Positions 1 through 10,991 of a stretch of DNA of 64,000 nucleotides are shown here, in pieces. Source of the DNA: Molanna angustata (taxonomy: Eukaryota > Arthropoda > Insecta > Trichoptera > Molannidae); the NCBI GenBank assembly GCA_963576475.1, contig OY754978.1, positions 19,041,678-19,105,677 of the forward strand. Reading direction: 5' to 3'. Below the pieces are notes generated by a model. That model saw nothing but the letters and a program-made list of their open reading frames with translations. It was not told the DNA's origin and did not search any database. The position numbers were made by a program, and so were the translations under genes. Within the stretch, counting starts at the first letter, position 1; every line of letters begins with the position of its first letter.

Positions 1-949
1 CCATTTTCTAGATAAATATATAATAATATAAATGGCTTACTTATATATCTAGCGCTGATTTTGTGTGTCTACCTCTAGGGCGCTTTACAATTGAGTTTTT
101 AAATGTTTTTTTTAAATATGGGTTATGTAAAATCAATGATGGATCTAGACGGCCATTAATATAACTTTATACATTATATGTAGTGAATATGTATTAAAGG
201 GATATCATAATTTCAAATACACCAAAAGATAGAGCAAAACAAGCTGAGTTACACAGTATCTTGAGTGCACATACGATAAGATTTCCCTTGACATTTGAAA
301 TCGCAACAGTTAATATTATTATAATATATTATCTGAGTTCGTGGTTCAGGAAAATACAACATCGCAGTTTTGTGACGTAGTACATATCTATAGAAGGTGA
401 ATAATAGTCCTGACGATTGCCAATCTCCATGCAAGAGACGGAACTTGAAAAAGAATAAAAAGTAATCTAATATTTATATCTTTTTCTTGTGAAAATTTGT
501 GTCATGAACTATCGAATTGGTTTTTGGAATTCATACATGTTATGTTTTTGATACTTCCTGTATTTTTATTAAATTATCAGTTCCCAGATAATTCGATAAA
601 TTAATCTAACTCGATATAAAAATAATAAATTGTAACGCTCTTAGATTCTTTCAAAAATTATTTTTTATTTAGAGAAACTAAGAACGGCTCTGTCTTTTAC
701 GAATATAATTTAAACTACATATGATTTCTGGGTTTTTATTATATATTTTTATTCGATCGCCTGGTAATTTGTCATGTTTATGGTCCATCTGCATACATTT
801 TATTTAGACGTTTCTTTGGAAGATATGTAGGTATATTTGTTAAAGTCTCTATGAAGATAAATAAATATTCATAACAATAATAATAATAAGTCTTATGGAT
901 AGTATGTAGTTGTTGCCGATCGCTCCATAATATAAAGAGAACAGGGGCT
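1..949. other. AT-rich sequence, no gene recognised
   Basis: Both strands are dense in stops and the composition is AT-rich. No domain, RNA gene or clear repeat boundary was seen. The short open frame near 249-434 has no recognisable motif. Confidence 0.5.
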
Positions 950-1219
950 GTTTCTCTAGTCTCAGAGTTGGTTGTATGTGTATGGCGTATGCGGTATGCG
1001 AGTGACATGTTGACAGTGCTTGTCACAAATGAAACAAGTTTTGGAAATGGTATCGCCTGCGCCTCTACGCCTGTCTTTGCCACGTCTCTCACCTCCACAA
1101 GAAAAGCACTCTCTCTCTCTCTGGGCTCTTCTGACTTTATTTGAGAGAAGAGATTCAGATTCCCCGTGTAAATATTGGCTCGGCAACGTTGTGCCATACA
1201 TCCAGATGCAACTAAACAC
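950..1219 (-). pseudogene. Possible piggyBac-type transposase C-terminal cysteine-rich tail
   Basis: This minus-strand frame is less AT-rich than its surroundings. It carries a cluster CFSCGGE, then a basic stretch, then CFICDKHC followed by a histidine, and ends at a stop near 962. PiggyBac-superfamily transposases often end in a Cys-rich zinc-binding tail of roughly this layout after a basic linker. No upstream DDD catalytic domain is visible beyond 1219, so this would be a 5'-lost relic. An unrelated zinc-binding peptide or a chance frame is possible. A GA-rich run near 1110-1130 inflates the apparent coding look. The family assignment is an inference from cysteine spacing only. Confidence 0.3.
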
Positions 1220-1287
1220 GTGCCAAATTTAACTTTACCGGAACTGAATTCTTGAACTATCGTTTCATAACAATTTATATTTCATGG

Positions 1288-1850
1288 GCACAAAAGGATC
1301 TCAGATCAGGGTGAATGGGATCTTGATTGAGAATATCCAAGAATATGTATACTTGGGACACAGAATGAAAATAAGCCGAGATAAAAAGACGAATTTGACA
1401 AAGTTGGGCAGGTTTGGGAAATAAACCCACATTCTCAAAAATAGACGAATTCCCATCAACCTGAAACGGAAGGTATATGATACCTGTGTACTGCCAGTAG
1501 CTAATTATGGTTTGGAGATTGAAAATAACCCAGAAAAGTGTCAAAAAACTAAGGGTCAGCTGAAGATCAATGGAAAGAGCTATGCTGGAATTAAGTTTGA
1601 GTGACAGGGTGCGAAATGACGTCATCCATCGAAGACAGATGGCCAAAAATAATGTTAGCTTGGAGACCGTGAATAACAACTAGAGGTGTTGGGAGACCGC
1701 CAATGATTTGGAGGGATGACATCAGTGTCATGCTTGTGTCAACTGGATGCTGAGAGCACAGGACATAGTGGCTTGGAAGGAGATGGAGGAGGCCTTCGTC
1801 CAGAAGTGGACGGGATTAGACCGAGAAGTAGATGATACATATTTACCTAC
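1288..1850 (+). pseudogene. RTE-like non-LTR retrotransposon, 3' part of RT ORF, decayed
   Basis: Reading the plus strand across frameshifts gives the C-terminal landmarks of an RTE-type reverse transcriptase. These are an EYVYLGH motif, a segment INLKRKVYDTCVLPVANYGLE (thumb region), and a tail with GRP, WRDDI, a tryptophan-rich segment and QKW near 1800. In-frame stops occur near 1420 and 1600. The palm domain with the catalytic YxDD is absent, so the copy is 5' truncated. The same family recurs at 47497-48015. It is not expected to encode anything functional. Confidence 0.75.
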
Positions 1851-2029
1851 CATCACGCCATTTGTTAAAAAAAATGTATATTTCTTTTTAACACCGGCAA
1901 ATGCATCCACGACTGTCTAATAACTGAATGTAGAAATGACGTTTGACTTTTACTACAAAAGATGTATTGATAATATAAATTAACTCGTCTTTATATTATT
2001 ACCTTGTGTCCATATTTATTCACCACTTG

Positions 2030-2175
2030 CCTTACAAACTTCGTCCTGTTATAAATTATTCTCAGCGATCTCATTTTAGTATTTCACTTAATCTATGCGT
2101 TTTCTGCCATGTCCAAGTCTTATTTCCAATATTCAAAGTTGAGACTGCATATATTTGTTCTGTGAATTTGGCTAA
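2030..2175 (-). pseudogene. Degenerate fragment of YADD-family non-LTR RT
   Basis: The minus strand encodes a TWTWQKTH stretch that matches the better copy at 2793-3626 in both sequence and position (there within ETWTWQKTHE). The match covers roughly 110 bases and ends on both sides in AT-rich DNA. It is a short relic of the same retrotransposon family. Confidence 0.6.
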
Positions 2176-2792
2176 TCAAAACTATTTCTTTATAATTTTT
2201 CCAATATGATTTATATTCCAAATATAAAAATCATAATCAGTTTAGCTATTCTCTTGCCAATTTTTATGCAGTGCTAATCGAACCGATGGACTAACATCCA
2301 TTAAAAATAATTTAAAAAAGTTATGTAAGCATAAATCATCCATGATGCACTATCATTATAAGTACATCATTTTCACCAAAAATTGATTTTTTTTTTTTAA
2401 TTATTACTCTGCGATATTTTCCGTGAGCCCGGTATGAATTAACATTTTATATTTCGTAATGGATTGCCGCCTTTAGGCTATCGTCGAGCTAAGCTTTTTT
2501 GAGCACCTTATTTGGATTGGTTTGTTGAGAACAATATTTACAAGATTGATTTAGTGACTAAACACGCAAACGTGAAAGAAAAGGTGGAAATCTTTCACTG
2601 AAAACATACACTTTTACACTTATTTACGAACCTATATAAAATAGATACAGCCATACTTACATATGTACATACATAAAATACCTTTATACCTACATAAATA
2701 ACATTTTATTATTTGAGCACTGTTTTGGTACCGATTTATTTATTTATTTATTTTATGAGACACACACAGAACTTGATGATACATACATACCA
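2176..2792. other. No gene recognised
   Basis: AT-rich sequence with homopolymer runs near 2390 and a short (TTTA)n near 2735-2752. No motif or repeat boundary was identified. Confidence 0.45.
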
Positions 2793-3626
2793 TCACGCCA
2801 TATCCCTTACGGGGTAAGCAGAGAGAAACGAGCGCCATACTTCTCTATTTTTGCATACATTCTTAGCTTCCTTTACATCCATGCATCGTCTCATACATGC
2901 TCGTCGATTATTCAAGCTTCTTATATTTCCTTCTTTCAAAATATCATTCACATGGTCATGCCATATCTTTCTGGGGCGGCCCCTGCTATTCACTCCATCT
3001 CTTACACCCATGTATATTTTTTTGGTCAGTCGTTCATCATTCATTCTTTCAACATGTCCAAACCACCTCAAGGAATTCACTTTCATTTTATTTATAATAC
3101 TCTTCTTCATCTTGCATTCCCTCCTTATATCCTCATTTTTCATTCTATCATATATCGTTCTATTACATACTCTTCTTAGTGATCTCATTTCCACAGCATT
3201 TATTCTACTTTCATGCGTCTTTTGCCACGTCCATGTTTCACTGGCATACATCAAAGTAGGCACTACACTTGCATTATGTACGGCAATTTTGGCTTCCTTT
3301 GAGATGCTTGGATCGGACATTACTGGTCTGAGAGCTCTGTTTATTCTATTACCTGCCATAACTCTTCTTTCAATGTCTTTATCAGGTCTTCCATTCGGTT
3401 CAAACATACTCCCCAAGTAAAAATATTCCTCTACTTGTTCTAGCCATTCGTTCTCTACTTTTATTCTACACGGAGATATACTTTTAGTTTTTTCGAATAC
3501 CAATATCTTAGATTTACTCACATTCATTCTTAGTCCGTTCTGCAAGCATCCTTCATACACTTTATTCACTAAATACTGTAACTCATCCGCACATTCAGAA
3601 ATCACCACTTTATCATCTGCATACAT
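2793..3626 (-). pseudogene. Non-LTR retrotransposon RT, C-terminal 277 residues, 5' truncated
   Basis: A 277-residue open frame begins exactly at the RT catalytic box (MYADD, residues 1-5). It continues through the YFYLGS motif (near residue 67), a thumb region with MYASETWTW, the conserved RWFGHVERM, and a GRPRKIWHDHV segment. It stops after a basic C-terminus. Intact elements of this class carry an apurinic-like endonuclease and the remainder of the RT upstream, all missing here. The frame is unusually well preserved for this window, which suggests a fairly recent insertion. The 3' end reads into a conserved ACGCCATATCCC segment and a short TACA-rich tail, as in the copy at 4605-4930. A 9-bp inverted repeat marks the 5' junction (3609-3642). 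Clade (RTE versus Jockey-like) was not resolved. Confidence 0.85.
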
Positions 3627-3904
3627 ACAACTTGATGATAAACTTCGATATTATGTCATGTAAAATAAAAGTGCACGCTTTAATAATAATATATAATATA
3701 TTATACAAAAAAAACTTGTTAATTATTTAAATTTTAAATAATGCACACACTTATGAATGTTCTAATATAAAACAAACCTATCGTTTTATTAAACATTGTA
3801 TTTATTTAAAAATGAACATTATTCATCGAAATTATTGTTATATGAAATTCGAAATTCCTTCAATAACTTACAAGGTCGTCCTTCTAATTGTAATATTTAT
3901 GCAT

Positions 3905-4185
3905 ACTATCAAGGCATATCCCAAAAATATGGGGTAACCTGTGACAAGTGTGCGGGTTTGCATTACCTTATGAAAAGGAGGCACGGCACATGCGTGTATG
4001 CCCACACACTAGTCTCATCTCACCTAAAACAAAATATTCAAAATGTGTGGTGAACCTCATTGCTGAACTATGTGAGATGCTATTTTGTCTCTTGTATATT
4101 TTCAATTTCCCGACTCTTCAGAGACACCCGAAAACGATGATAATAGAAAGAGTGGAAGCACTATTCTAAGTCGGTGCCTCACAGA
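3905..4185 (+). repeat. Interspersed repeat Z (probable non-LTR 3' UTR)
   Basis: Core features are a GGGGTAACC box, GCACGGCACATGCGTGT, CCACACACTAGTCTC and a 3' segment with CGATGATAATAG. Related copies are at 19890-20015 and 61015-61115. No coding potential is seen. A 3' UTR fragment of a retrotransposon is the likeliest origin, by inference. Confidence 0.5.
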
Positions 4186-4309
4186 AAATTATATTTATAA
4201 ATTTGAAGAACTTTTATTCATTTTTTATTTAATGATTCTAAAGTTTTCGTGTTAATAGAGTGGAAATCCATTTTATTCTTTTATATTGCTTCTCGGGCAA
4301 CTAACATGT

Positions 4310-4425
4310 AGGTACTATGTCAAATATTTGTTTAACACGCACCCAATAACAAGTTGCCACATTCTGGAGACTTACGATATTTACCGTCTCACAGATCCAG
4401 ACTGAAAATATAATTTAAACCTTTA
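4310..4425 (-). repeat. SINE 3' region, same family as 60395-60560
   Basis: The reverse complement shares TCAGTCT, GAGAC, AAGTCTCC, GAATGTGGCAACTTGT, ATTGGGTGCG and ATTTGACATAGTACCTA with 60455-60545. The tRNA-like head is not seen here, so this is a 5'-truncated copy. Confidence 0.65.
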
Positions 4426-4604
4426 TCTCCAACTGTGTTTTAAAATTAATATACCACACAGGTGGCAACAATGTAAATTGGTAAGTTTCAATTTAGACCT
4501 TGATAATGTCTAGTCACCTTGGCGAAAATGTTCCCTCATTGTAATCGAATTTTGTCTAAAAATACTTAGGTATTTTATCATTTTTTAATACACATTTTTT
4601 GATT

Positions 4605-4930
4605 TTTACATACATACCATCACGCCATGTCCCTTGCGGGGTAGACAGAGAGAATCAAACGCCACATTTTTCTATCGTGGCACGCATCCCTCGCCTCGTC
4701 CACATTCATGCATCGTCTCATACATGTTCGTCTATTGCTCACACTTCTAACATTTCCGTCTTTCAAAATTTCGTTCACATGGTCGTGCCATCCCTTTCTT
4801 GGGCGTCCCCGACCTTTCATTCCTTCCTTTCCGCTCTGTATATTTTCTTCGTCAGGCGCTCCTCATTCGTTCTCCCCATGTGACCAAACCATCTCAATGT
4901 GTTCATTTTCTTTTTTATTTAGTTTTTAAA
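4605..4930 (-). pseudogene. YADD-family non-LTR RT, C-terminal end, frameshifted
   Basis: The minus strand encodes LRWFGHMGR, ERLTKKIY and then, after a +1 frameshift near 4818, GRGRPRKGWHDHVNEIL and a Cys/Arg-rich end matching the last ~100 residues of the copy at 2793-3626. The 3' flank shares the CATGTCCCTTGCGGGG segment and ACATACATACC tail. The copy is severely 5' truncated. CCAAACC near 4885 and GGTTTGG near 4932 bracket the 5' junction. Confidence 0.75.
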
Positions 4931-5037
4931 AGGTTTGGCAAGCAGGATAGAATCAACAAAATTGAAACTTCATTATTAATTACTCATTTTTAACAATTTA
5001 TCTTTACTGAGGATTTCGAAACTATAAAATATAACCC

Positions 5038-5290
5038 TTGTTGGCGCCAATATGTCATTGGGGTAATTGTCACATTTTTATTTTTATTACCTATATAAAG
5101 TGACACAGAATTGTTGCAATCATTGCCCGCCCCACATCCATATAATTCAGTATCCTTTCAAACCGCGTCTTATAAAGACTGTCCCGCATCTCTTCCACCT
5201 TTTTTACCGTTCATCCAAACTCGCTATAAAATTGCCATCACCGCGCGAGTGTGAATAAAGTGCTACCATCCAACCAGGGAGAGGACTAAG
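5038..5290 (+). other. Possible solo LTR or promoter-like segment
   Basis: The segment starts TGTTGGCGCC and reaches CCATCCAACCA. It contains a TATA-like CTATATAAAG (about 5090) and an AATAAA (about 5253), the order expected for U3-R-U5 of a short LTR. GGATCTGGTGAGT follows, resembling a splice donor. No target-site duplication, primer site or second LTR was found, so a host promoter or chance arrangement remains possible. Confidence 0.2.
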
Positions 5291-5975
5291 GATCTGGTGA
5301 GTTTCCATATATATACATATATCCTTCCTTTGCCTTGCGGTGGTTGCAACTAATCACCCGCACCAAAAAATACAGTCCACTTTATCTTTAATTTTATAGC
5401 CGCGTCAACAACCCTTTCATTTTTACATAGTTCTGTTATTTTTTCGTTTCTCATATTTTTCAGCGGTAAGTTTTTGAAATCCCGATACACTTTTAATATT
5501 TTGTATGTGTGTAAGGCATGGCTATCCCTCAGGATACAAAGTCATGAATTTGTTTGGGGATAATGCACTAAGTATAATTCAGATTCTTAGGTTTTAGGTA
5601 TTTCCCTAAAGGATGTGGGGTGAGTGATGGATGATCACCATAAAGACTGAAACTTCACCTTGGGGCTCATCAATATACACTACAGAGGACTTCATGCGTG
5701 CCCCAAGCGTATATGTAAAAAAAATCTTCACAAAGTAAGTCTTCCAATCTTACTTTGTTTTAACTTAGTGAAACCAGTAACATTACTTTCTCAGTTGGCT
5801 ATACACGATAGCTACTAATACTCGACTGTCAGTTTGTTTTAGAAACAGATTTGAGAAATTCATTTATGATCACATATTAATTTATATATTATTTCTAACT
5901 GCACAGAAATTAAAATATGTTGACACTTTGTCAAAAATAATCAAATAAAATTTTCCGAGATTATTCAAAAACAAG
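5291..5975. other. No gene recognised; one small hairpin
   Basis: Mostly AT-rich. A 10-bp perfect stem ACAAAGTAAG / CTTACTTTGT with a 9-nt loop lies near 5733-5761. Nothing else was assigned. Confidence 0.4.
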
Positions 5976-5976
5976 A

Positions 5977-6138
5977 TGGGTCGATGGCAGAGCGTTAGTA
6001 ATCCAGTGGTCGCGAGTTCGAATGTTGCTTCGACCGATTTCGTTCACCTATATCACAAGCGTTTATGTTTAATTTAGGGAATGTAGCAAAATGTACATGT
6101 TCTTGTTTAACAAGGGCAAATTCATTAAAAAAAAAGAT
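5977..6138 (+). repeat. tRNA-headed SINE copy
   Basis: The copy has a GGCAGAGCG A-box-like start, AGTAATCCAGTGGTCGCGAG, a B-box-like GTTCGAAT, then GATTTCGTTCACCTATA and a tail ending ATTCATT plus an A run. It matches the copies at 31971 (+) and 41098-41247 (-). Internal Pol III promoter boxes are expected for this class. The head shows a deletion relative to the copy at 31971. Confidence 0.75.
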
Positions 6139-6188
6139 TTTGCTCTCTTATGTTTAGGTAGGTACCTACTACTTTCATCAATGAAATA

Positions 6189-6248
6189 TTTTTGCCCAAT
6201 TATTTTACTTTTTAAACATTTTTAAAAATTAAAATAATTGGGCAAAAA
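6189..6248. repeat. 19-bp perfect inverted repeat (hairpin)
   Basis: Arms at 6189-6207 and 6230-6248 (core TTGCCCAATTATTTTA) flank a 22-nt AT loop. No element boundary is evident, so it may be the remnant of a small MITE. Confidence 0.6.
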
Positions 6249-6424
6249 ATTATTAATTCTTTGTAATTATTAATTAAGACCTACAGCATTATCAAGGAAC
6301 CAATATTTTATAGTTACATGAAAATGATACATAATATAAATATAAAAAAAAGAATGTTTGTAAGTACCCGATTAAGTTTGTAAGTAGGTATGTAAAGAAG
6401 TATGTACAATATACGCTCTTGAAA

Positions 6425-6895
6425 TGTGCATCAGATTGCAATTGAGCTTTAGTGAATTGTTGAGTGTGTACCCAAGACAGTTTTTGGATTTAAACTTTTT
6501 TCTTCTGCTTCTTCATCGTGTCATTTGAAATATGAAGGTGGATATTCTTGGATATTTCTGTCTTTAAAATTTTAACAATTGTATTGTCCAGAAGCGGACA
6601 CTGATCCAAACATTTTTAATTATTTAATATCTCAATATTATTTTTTTTTAAATGATCGACAAAGGAATATGAACATATATGTAATATGACTTTTTCCCCG
6701 AAGGAATAGAGGAGACGTGAGGAACTGAAGGGACGGGTAGTAATGAAGGGACGAGAGGTACTGAATGGACGGGAGTTTCTGAAGGGATCGAAGGGACGGA
6801 AGGGACTGAAGGGGCGAAATTATAATTAGAAATTTCAGCTTCCACGAAGATCGACCATTTATACACAGGCAGCACAAGGGGAGCCGGGTTTCACT
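6425..6895 (-). mobile_element. Repeat Y copy with GAAGGGACGGGAGGTACT minisatellite
   Basis: The minus strand starts ACTAGTGAAACCCGGC and CTGCCTGT. It contains several units related to GAAGGGACGGGAGGTACT (about 6700-6815), one TTC-rich unit with TGGATTTAAACTTTT, and an end resembling the CGATTGCAAT...TTTGGTGAATTGT segment of other copies. Other copies: 19053-19520 (+), 25673-27118 (-), 28470-28575 (-, fragment) and 40493-41095 (+). No transposase is present. Elements starting ACTAGT...CCCGGC are widespread in insects, but I cannot assign a superfamily. Confidence 0.6.
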
Positions 6896-7639
6896 AGTAG
6901 TCTGATAAAATAATTAAAAAATTGGATTATAAGGTTAAAAAATATTTTAAGCATTATATTGGAATCATTTCATTACTTATATTTATTTTCAAAATGTAAA
7001 AACTTGTTTTGATCGTAATTTACATTAAAACGAGGACTTGTGATATTTTTTATTAAAATACGTGTTACAGTACCTAAAGAACGTTGAAGTTTAGTGTTTC
7101 TTAAACTGTGTTTAGAAAATATGTAGTCATTAAGGATTTATGAAAATATTTTTCCAGAAAAATATTTTATAAAATATTTTTTCAATAGATATTTTTAACT
7201 ACAATTGAAAAAAGTTATATAAATTCTACATATTATTTTTATTTATGCATTTTTAACACTGAGAAATAAAAATTGAAATCCAGAAATGTTTTTACAAAAA
7301 AATGCGATTTCTTGAACATAATTCCCTTTTTCAGTCATTATTTTTATAGTGTACTTTTCTTAACCAATCTCGTCGTACTAAAGAAGTAGTAGGTATATGG
7401 AAGTTATCCCCAAAATCAGTCAAATATACGATTATCTTTATCATGATTTATATTATGGGTTTTAGGATTTTCAATCACTTTTTAATTTGTATATTTTTGG
7501 CGTCCTTCATTTGTTTGCGCCTGACGCAAGTAAACTTTTGTTTTTAAAGTATTTGGATCAGGATCTCAATAGAAATTGAAAGATTTCGAATAAAAACTCA
7601 ATTAGCAATTATATTACATACATATATAGCTTGTACATA
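6896..7639. other. No gene recognised
   Basis: Very AT-rich, with many stops on both strands. A short imperfect palindrome AAAATATTTTTCCAGAAAAATATTTT lies near 7143-7168. No domain is visible. Confidence 0.45.
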
Positions 7640-7654
7640 CATATATAAAAACAT

Positions 7655-7868
7655 AGACAAACTTGACTCTACGCAAACATCTAGACCAACTAGACAGACC
7701 GAACAGGCTAAACTCCTAATACCTAGACTCAAGACAACTTTTGGACAAAGAAATTTCCTGTATTTTGGAGTCAAATTATACAACGAACTACCTTTAAGAC
7801 AAAACAGTAACGAGACATTAAAATTTGGATTAAAAAAAAGGGCAGAGACTATATTAAAAATAAATTAA
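7655..7868 (+). pseudogene. CR1/L2-type non-LTR RT extreme C-terminus
   Basis: An open plus-strand frame carries a basic LLIPRLKT, FGQRNFLYFGVKLYNELP and a C-terminal basic helix before a TAA at 7866-7868. The pattern FLYxGxKLYNxLP close to the stop is typical of the end of CR1/L2/Jockey-type RT ORFs. A related end is at 20319-20600 on the minus strand. Upstream RT domains are absent. The sequence to about 8102 is AT-rich 3' UTR ending in an AATAAATAAATAA tail. Confidence 0.65.
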
Positions 7869-8220
7869 TCACCTGAACTCATAAAATACTCCCATAGTTA
7901 CTAACCAAAACTGAAAACTAATAAGACATCTATACACTGTCTCAGAACAGGTTTCACCTAGTGAGGCAGTTTATGACAATAGTAAAATATCTGGTAACTA
8001 TTATGTAACCTAAGTTAAATATATTATATTGTATTAAAAAAAAAAAATTTCTTTGTTACTAGATTTAAGGAAAATTGTATTTTATATAATAAATAAATAA
8101 ATATATTTTATGCTATAATTTTCGTAAAAACGTGATGAATTCACTCAAGTTTGAAGGGTATTTTTGTGTTTTTCTAAACGTATTGGTACCAAGAAGAGAA
8201 GAAATTTGTTCAAATTAATT

Positions 8221-8345
8221 CCTTACGCAATTATTGCTTCTCTGGCCTGGAAAAACTGGTTAGTTGGAAGAGTTTCAATATGGCAATACACTCGCCACTT
8301 GCGCAGGGTGCAAGGAAAGTTTATGGCAAAATAAGGCATGGTCCC
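8221..8345 (+). repeat. Interspersed repeat W (non-LTR 3' UTR-like)
   Basis: The core ACTGGTTAGTTGGAAGAG, CAATATGGCAATA, CTCGCCACTTGCGCA and GGGTGCAAGGAA matches 60225-60320 and 61117-61160. Shorter relics are at 50140-50180 (+) and 57400-57480 (-). No coding potential was seen. Confidence 0.55.
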
Positions 8346-8527
8346 TCTGTGTCTAAAAAGAAAAAGATATGATTCGTGTGTTTTGCCCGAAATGACATTA
8401 TGGCCTAGAAACGACGATCCTTTCAGCAAAAAGTGTCCACAAGTTGAAAGACGCACAGCGATCCATGGAGAAGCAGAATCTTGGAGAGAAACGATGAGAT
8501 TAGGCGCCGTACTAAGCTTACCGATAT

Positions 8528-8805
8528 AATGGATCAAGTTGCTGGATTAAAGTGGCAATAGGCTGGTCTCTTGGCCAGACAAGGGGATAATAGATGGGCA
8601 CCCAGAATACTACAGTGGAGACCTTGGACAAATATTAGGAGTGTTGGAAGACCCTCTAAAAGATGGTTTGAAGACATTTTCCAAGTGACTGGTAAAATCT
8701 GGATGTGGAGGGGACAGAACAAAGACGAGTGAAAGTGTATGTAATGGGCCTTCATCCGGCAGTGGAGGGACGAGATCTAGAGAAGAAGAAGAAGAAGACG
8801 AGCAA
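8528..8805 (+). pseudogene. RTE-type non-LTR 3' end with GAA-rich tail
   Basis: Plus-strand frames encode an RTE-like C-terminus: a WQ.AG segment, DNRWAPRILQWRP, GRPSKRWFEDI and a final W-rich stretch, followed by (GAA)n near 8781-8800. In-frame stops are present near 8560 and 8730. The (GAA)n tail just after the ORF matches the copies at 9510-9725 and 59935-60125. Confidence 0.65.
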
Positions 8806-9509
8806 AAGTTTGAATAATACTGGTGTTCAGTGTATAGTGAGTAGGTACATTACCTGTGAAAGGGGAACTAATTTGAATAACGCACAGACTTGTAGTAGGT
8901 ACTTCTTCATACATATTTACATTTGATTCCAATTTCATAATACGAATGGCGCTAATAAACTATAGCCTTTATGACTGTATCCTCACAGAATTTTCCACTC
9001 TGTGTCGTCTGTATATAAAAGTCATATTTCAATGTGCATCTGGGTCATTTAATGTGTCATTTCAATGAAGGGACATGCTGCAGTCGGTACCAAACAACTC
9101 CCATATAATAATTTAATGTTGACTTTTATACAAAGAGGTCGCCTGTCAAATAATTTCAAAGTTTTATATTTTAATAAAATTATTATCGAGAATGATAAAT
9201 TTTTATTGCTGAAAATACACATTTGTCACGGGTAAAGTAGTCTGATTCACACCGTTTGATAAATTTTCTACCCCATATACCTAATTTATATCTACATAAG
9301 TTGGATTAAGTAGTTTAACAACACTAAAAGTATTACTAATAACAAAATACTGAAGAAAAAATAACGAATGTAATAAAGAGAAAAAGATCAAATAGCGATT
9401 GATAAAATGTGAAAATAAAATTTTCAATTATATAACTAATAATATGCAGCAATATTTAAGTGAAAAAAATCAAATGAGGTCAATTATTCTACGAATTTTT
9501 ATTCATCGA
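8806..9509. other. No gene recognised
   Basis: AT-rich spacer. No motif was identified. Confidence 0.4.
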
Positions 9510-9725
9510 AAGAGGATCACGAAGACGATTCTGGAGAGATCATGTAGGGAGAGCGGGTTCGGATCGAGTGGTGAGGATGGCAGCGGATGGGGAGATAACA
9601 AATAGCAGACCCCCTGGAAGACCACCCAAACGATGGAAGGATAGCTGGACGTCCACTTCACAAGAGCAGGCTCCGAGAATAACAGGACACAGTCCTAACT
9701 AAAGCAGAAGAAGAAGAAGAAAGAG
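9510..9725 (+). pseudogene. RTE-type non-LTR 3' end with AAGAAG tail
   Basis: One frame reads a WRDHVGR-like segment, SDRVVRMAADGE, PPGRPPKRWKDSWTS and a stop, then (AGAAGA)n around 9702-9722. It is closely related to 59935-60125, which shares GRPTKRWKDSWTSSSQE. Only the last ~65 codons of the RT ORF remain. Confidence 0.65.
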
Positions 9726-10331
9726 GACGATCGTTTCTAATACGGAGTAATTTGAATAGATGATGAATATGCTCGAATAGATACAAAGAGAAGATGACCT
9801 GCTGTCAGGATAAGAATATGTGGTGTAAATTATATAAATATACAATAAACACAAACTCTACAGTTAGCGAAATTATTGCTGGAAGGCAATTTCTTTAAAC
9901 TCGCCGTTGTTTCCAACCAAAATATTTCCAGCTAGAAAGCGTATGAAATATTTTTTTCGGTTGAAAATTTAACCTAGGATGTCGTCAGGACACTACATAT
10001 TACTGTCGTCAATTATTCATGAAAAAACTCGAGGTTACAATTTATTTTTGAAGGTACAAATCGTACAAAGTTAACACAATATAAACAAAAGCATATTGTA
10101 TAAACACGACGATAAACCACGAGCATCTGCTTTGAGAGGAATATCTTATTGCCCTTCAAGTAATGGCGTGATTATACAAATCCAAACCAATATACGCTAT
10201 GATACATTTTTGAGACTAAAATATTTATTGATGCACAACCCTATATTAATGAAGGAGTAGGTATGGAAAAGGATGATTTTATTTTGCTTGTATTTAATCA
10301 ATTTATTCAAATTATTTCATCTACCAGAAGC
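9726..10331. other. No gene recognised
   Basis: AT-rich spacer without visible repeat boundaries or domains. Confidence 0.4.
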
Positions 10332-10750
10332 TTTTAGTATATAAATCCATCCAAATCACTATTCCAAAACATCCCTGGTTCCATGTTATGGTCACTGCAT
10401 ATTGGCTTATCACTTGCATAAGATTCGAGTTGTAGATAGTCCCATGTGCCAATGCGGATTGGACGTTGAGTCACCTGACCATGTATTCTTTTATTGCCCG
10501 AATAGAACTGCATTTGATTTTTATAACTCCATTGATAAGGTTTCCCGACCTTTTAATATTGCTCACCTTTTGTCACTCACTGAACAAAAACCACGTATAT
10601 TCCCAAATTTCGAAATTCTTGTTTTTAAATGAAATTAACCTTTAATAAAACCAATCATTCGTCTATGATTAATAACTTGTGTGTCTTATAGACACTAAAA
10701 TGGCACAAATCACCCTCAATTGGGTGGGTTGCCTAATATAAAAAAAAAGC
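10332..10750 (+). pseudogene. Jockey/R1-type non-LTR ORF2 C-terminal zinc knuckle and 3' UTR
   Basis: A 76-residue open frame (10402-10632) carries LHKIRVV, CQCG, SPDHVFFYCP and a short C-terminal tail. The CxC...H...C arrangement near the end of ORF2 is a hallmark of Jockey/R1-type retrotransposons. The following 120 bases include CACCCTCAATTGGGTGGGTTG and end in an A run near 10741, consistent with a 3' UTR and poly(A) tail. The RT domain itself is missing. Confidence 0.7.
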
Positions 10751-10991
10751 TTTTAATATTTTTTGCGCAAATATTATTTTAATTGGTCAGTGAAATTATC
10801 AGTAGGTTTTTTTGCTATTAAAATCATTCGACTGTGACTACCTATACTATAACAGAAACCGAATAAATATGAGCGCAATTCAAACAATGTTAAACATGAA
10901 CCTTGCTTTCGAAAACGTTGATTCTGGAACACAAGTATGAACAATGTGGAAATTTATATTTATTAGAAAGATGAGTACAAAATTAAATATG

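Noticed and set aside
2851..3420. 189-codon plus-strand frame
   Set aside because: Antisense shadow of the RT frame at 2793-3626.
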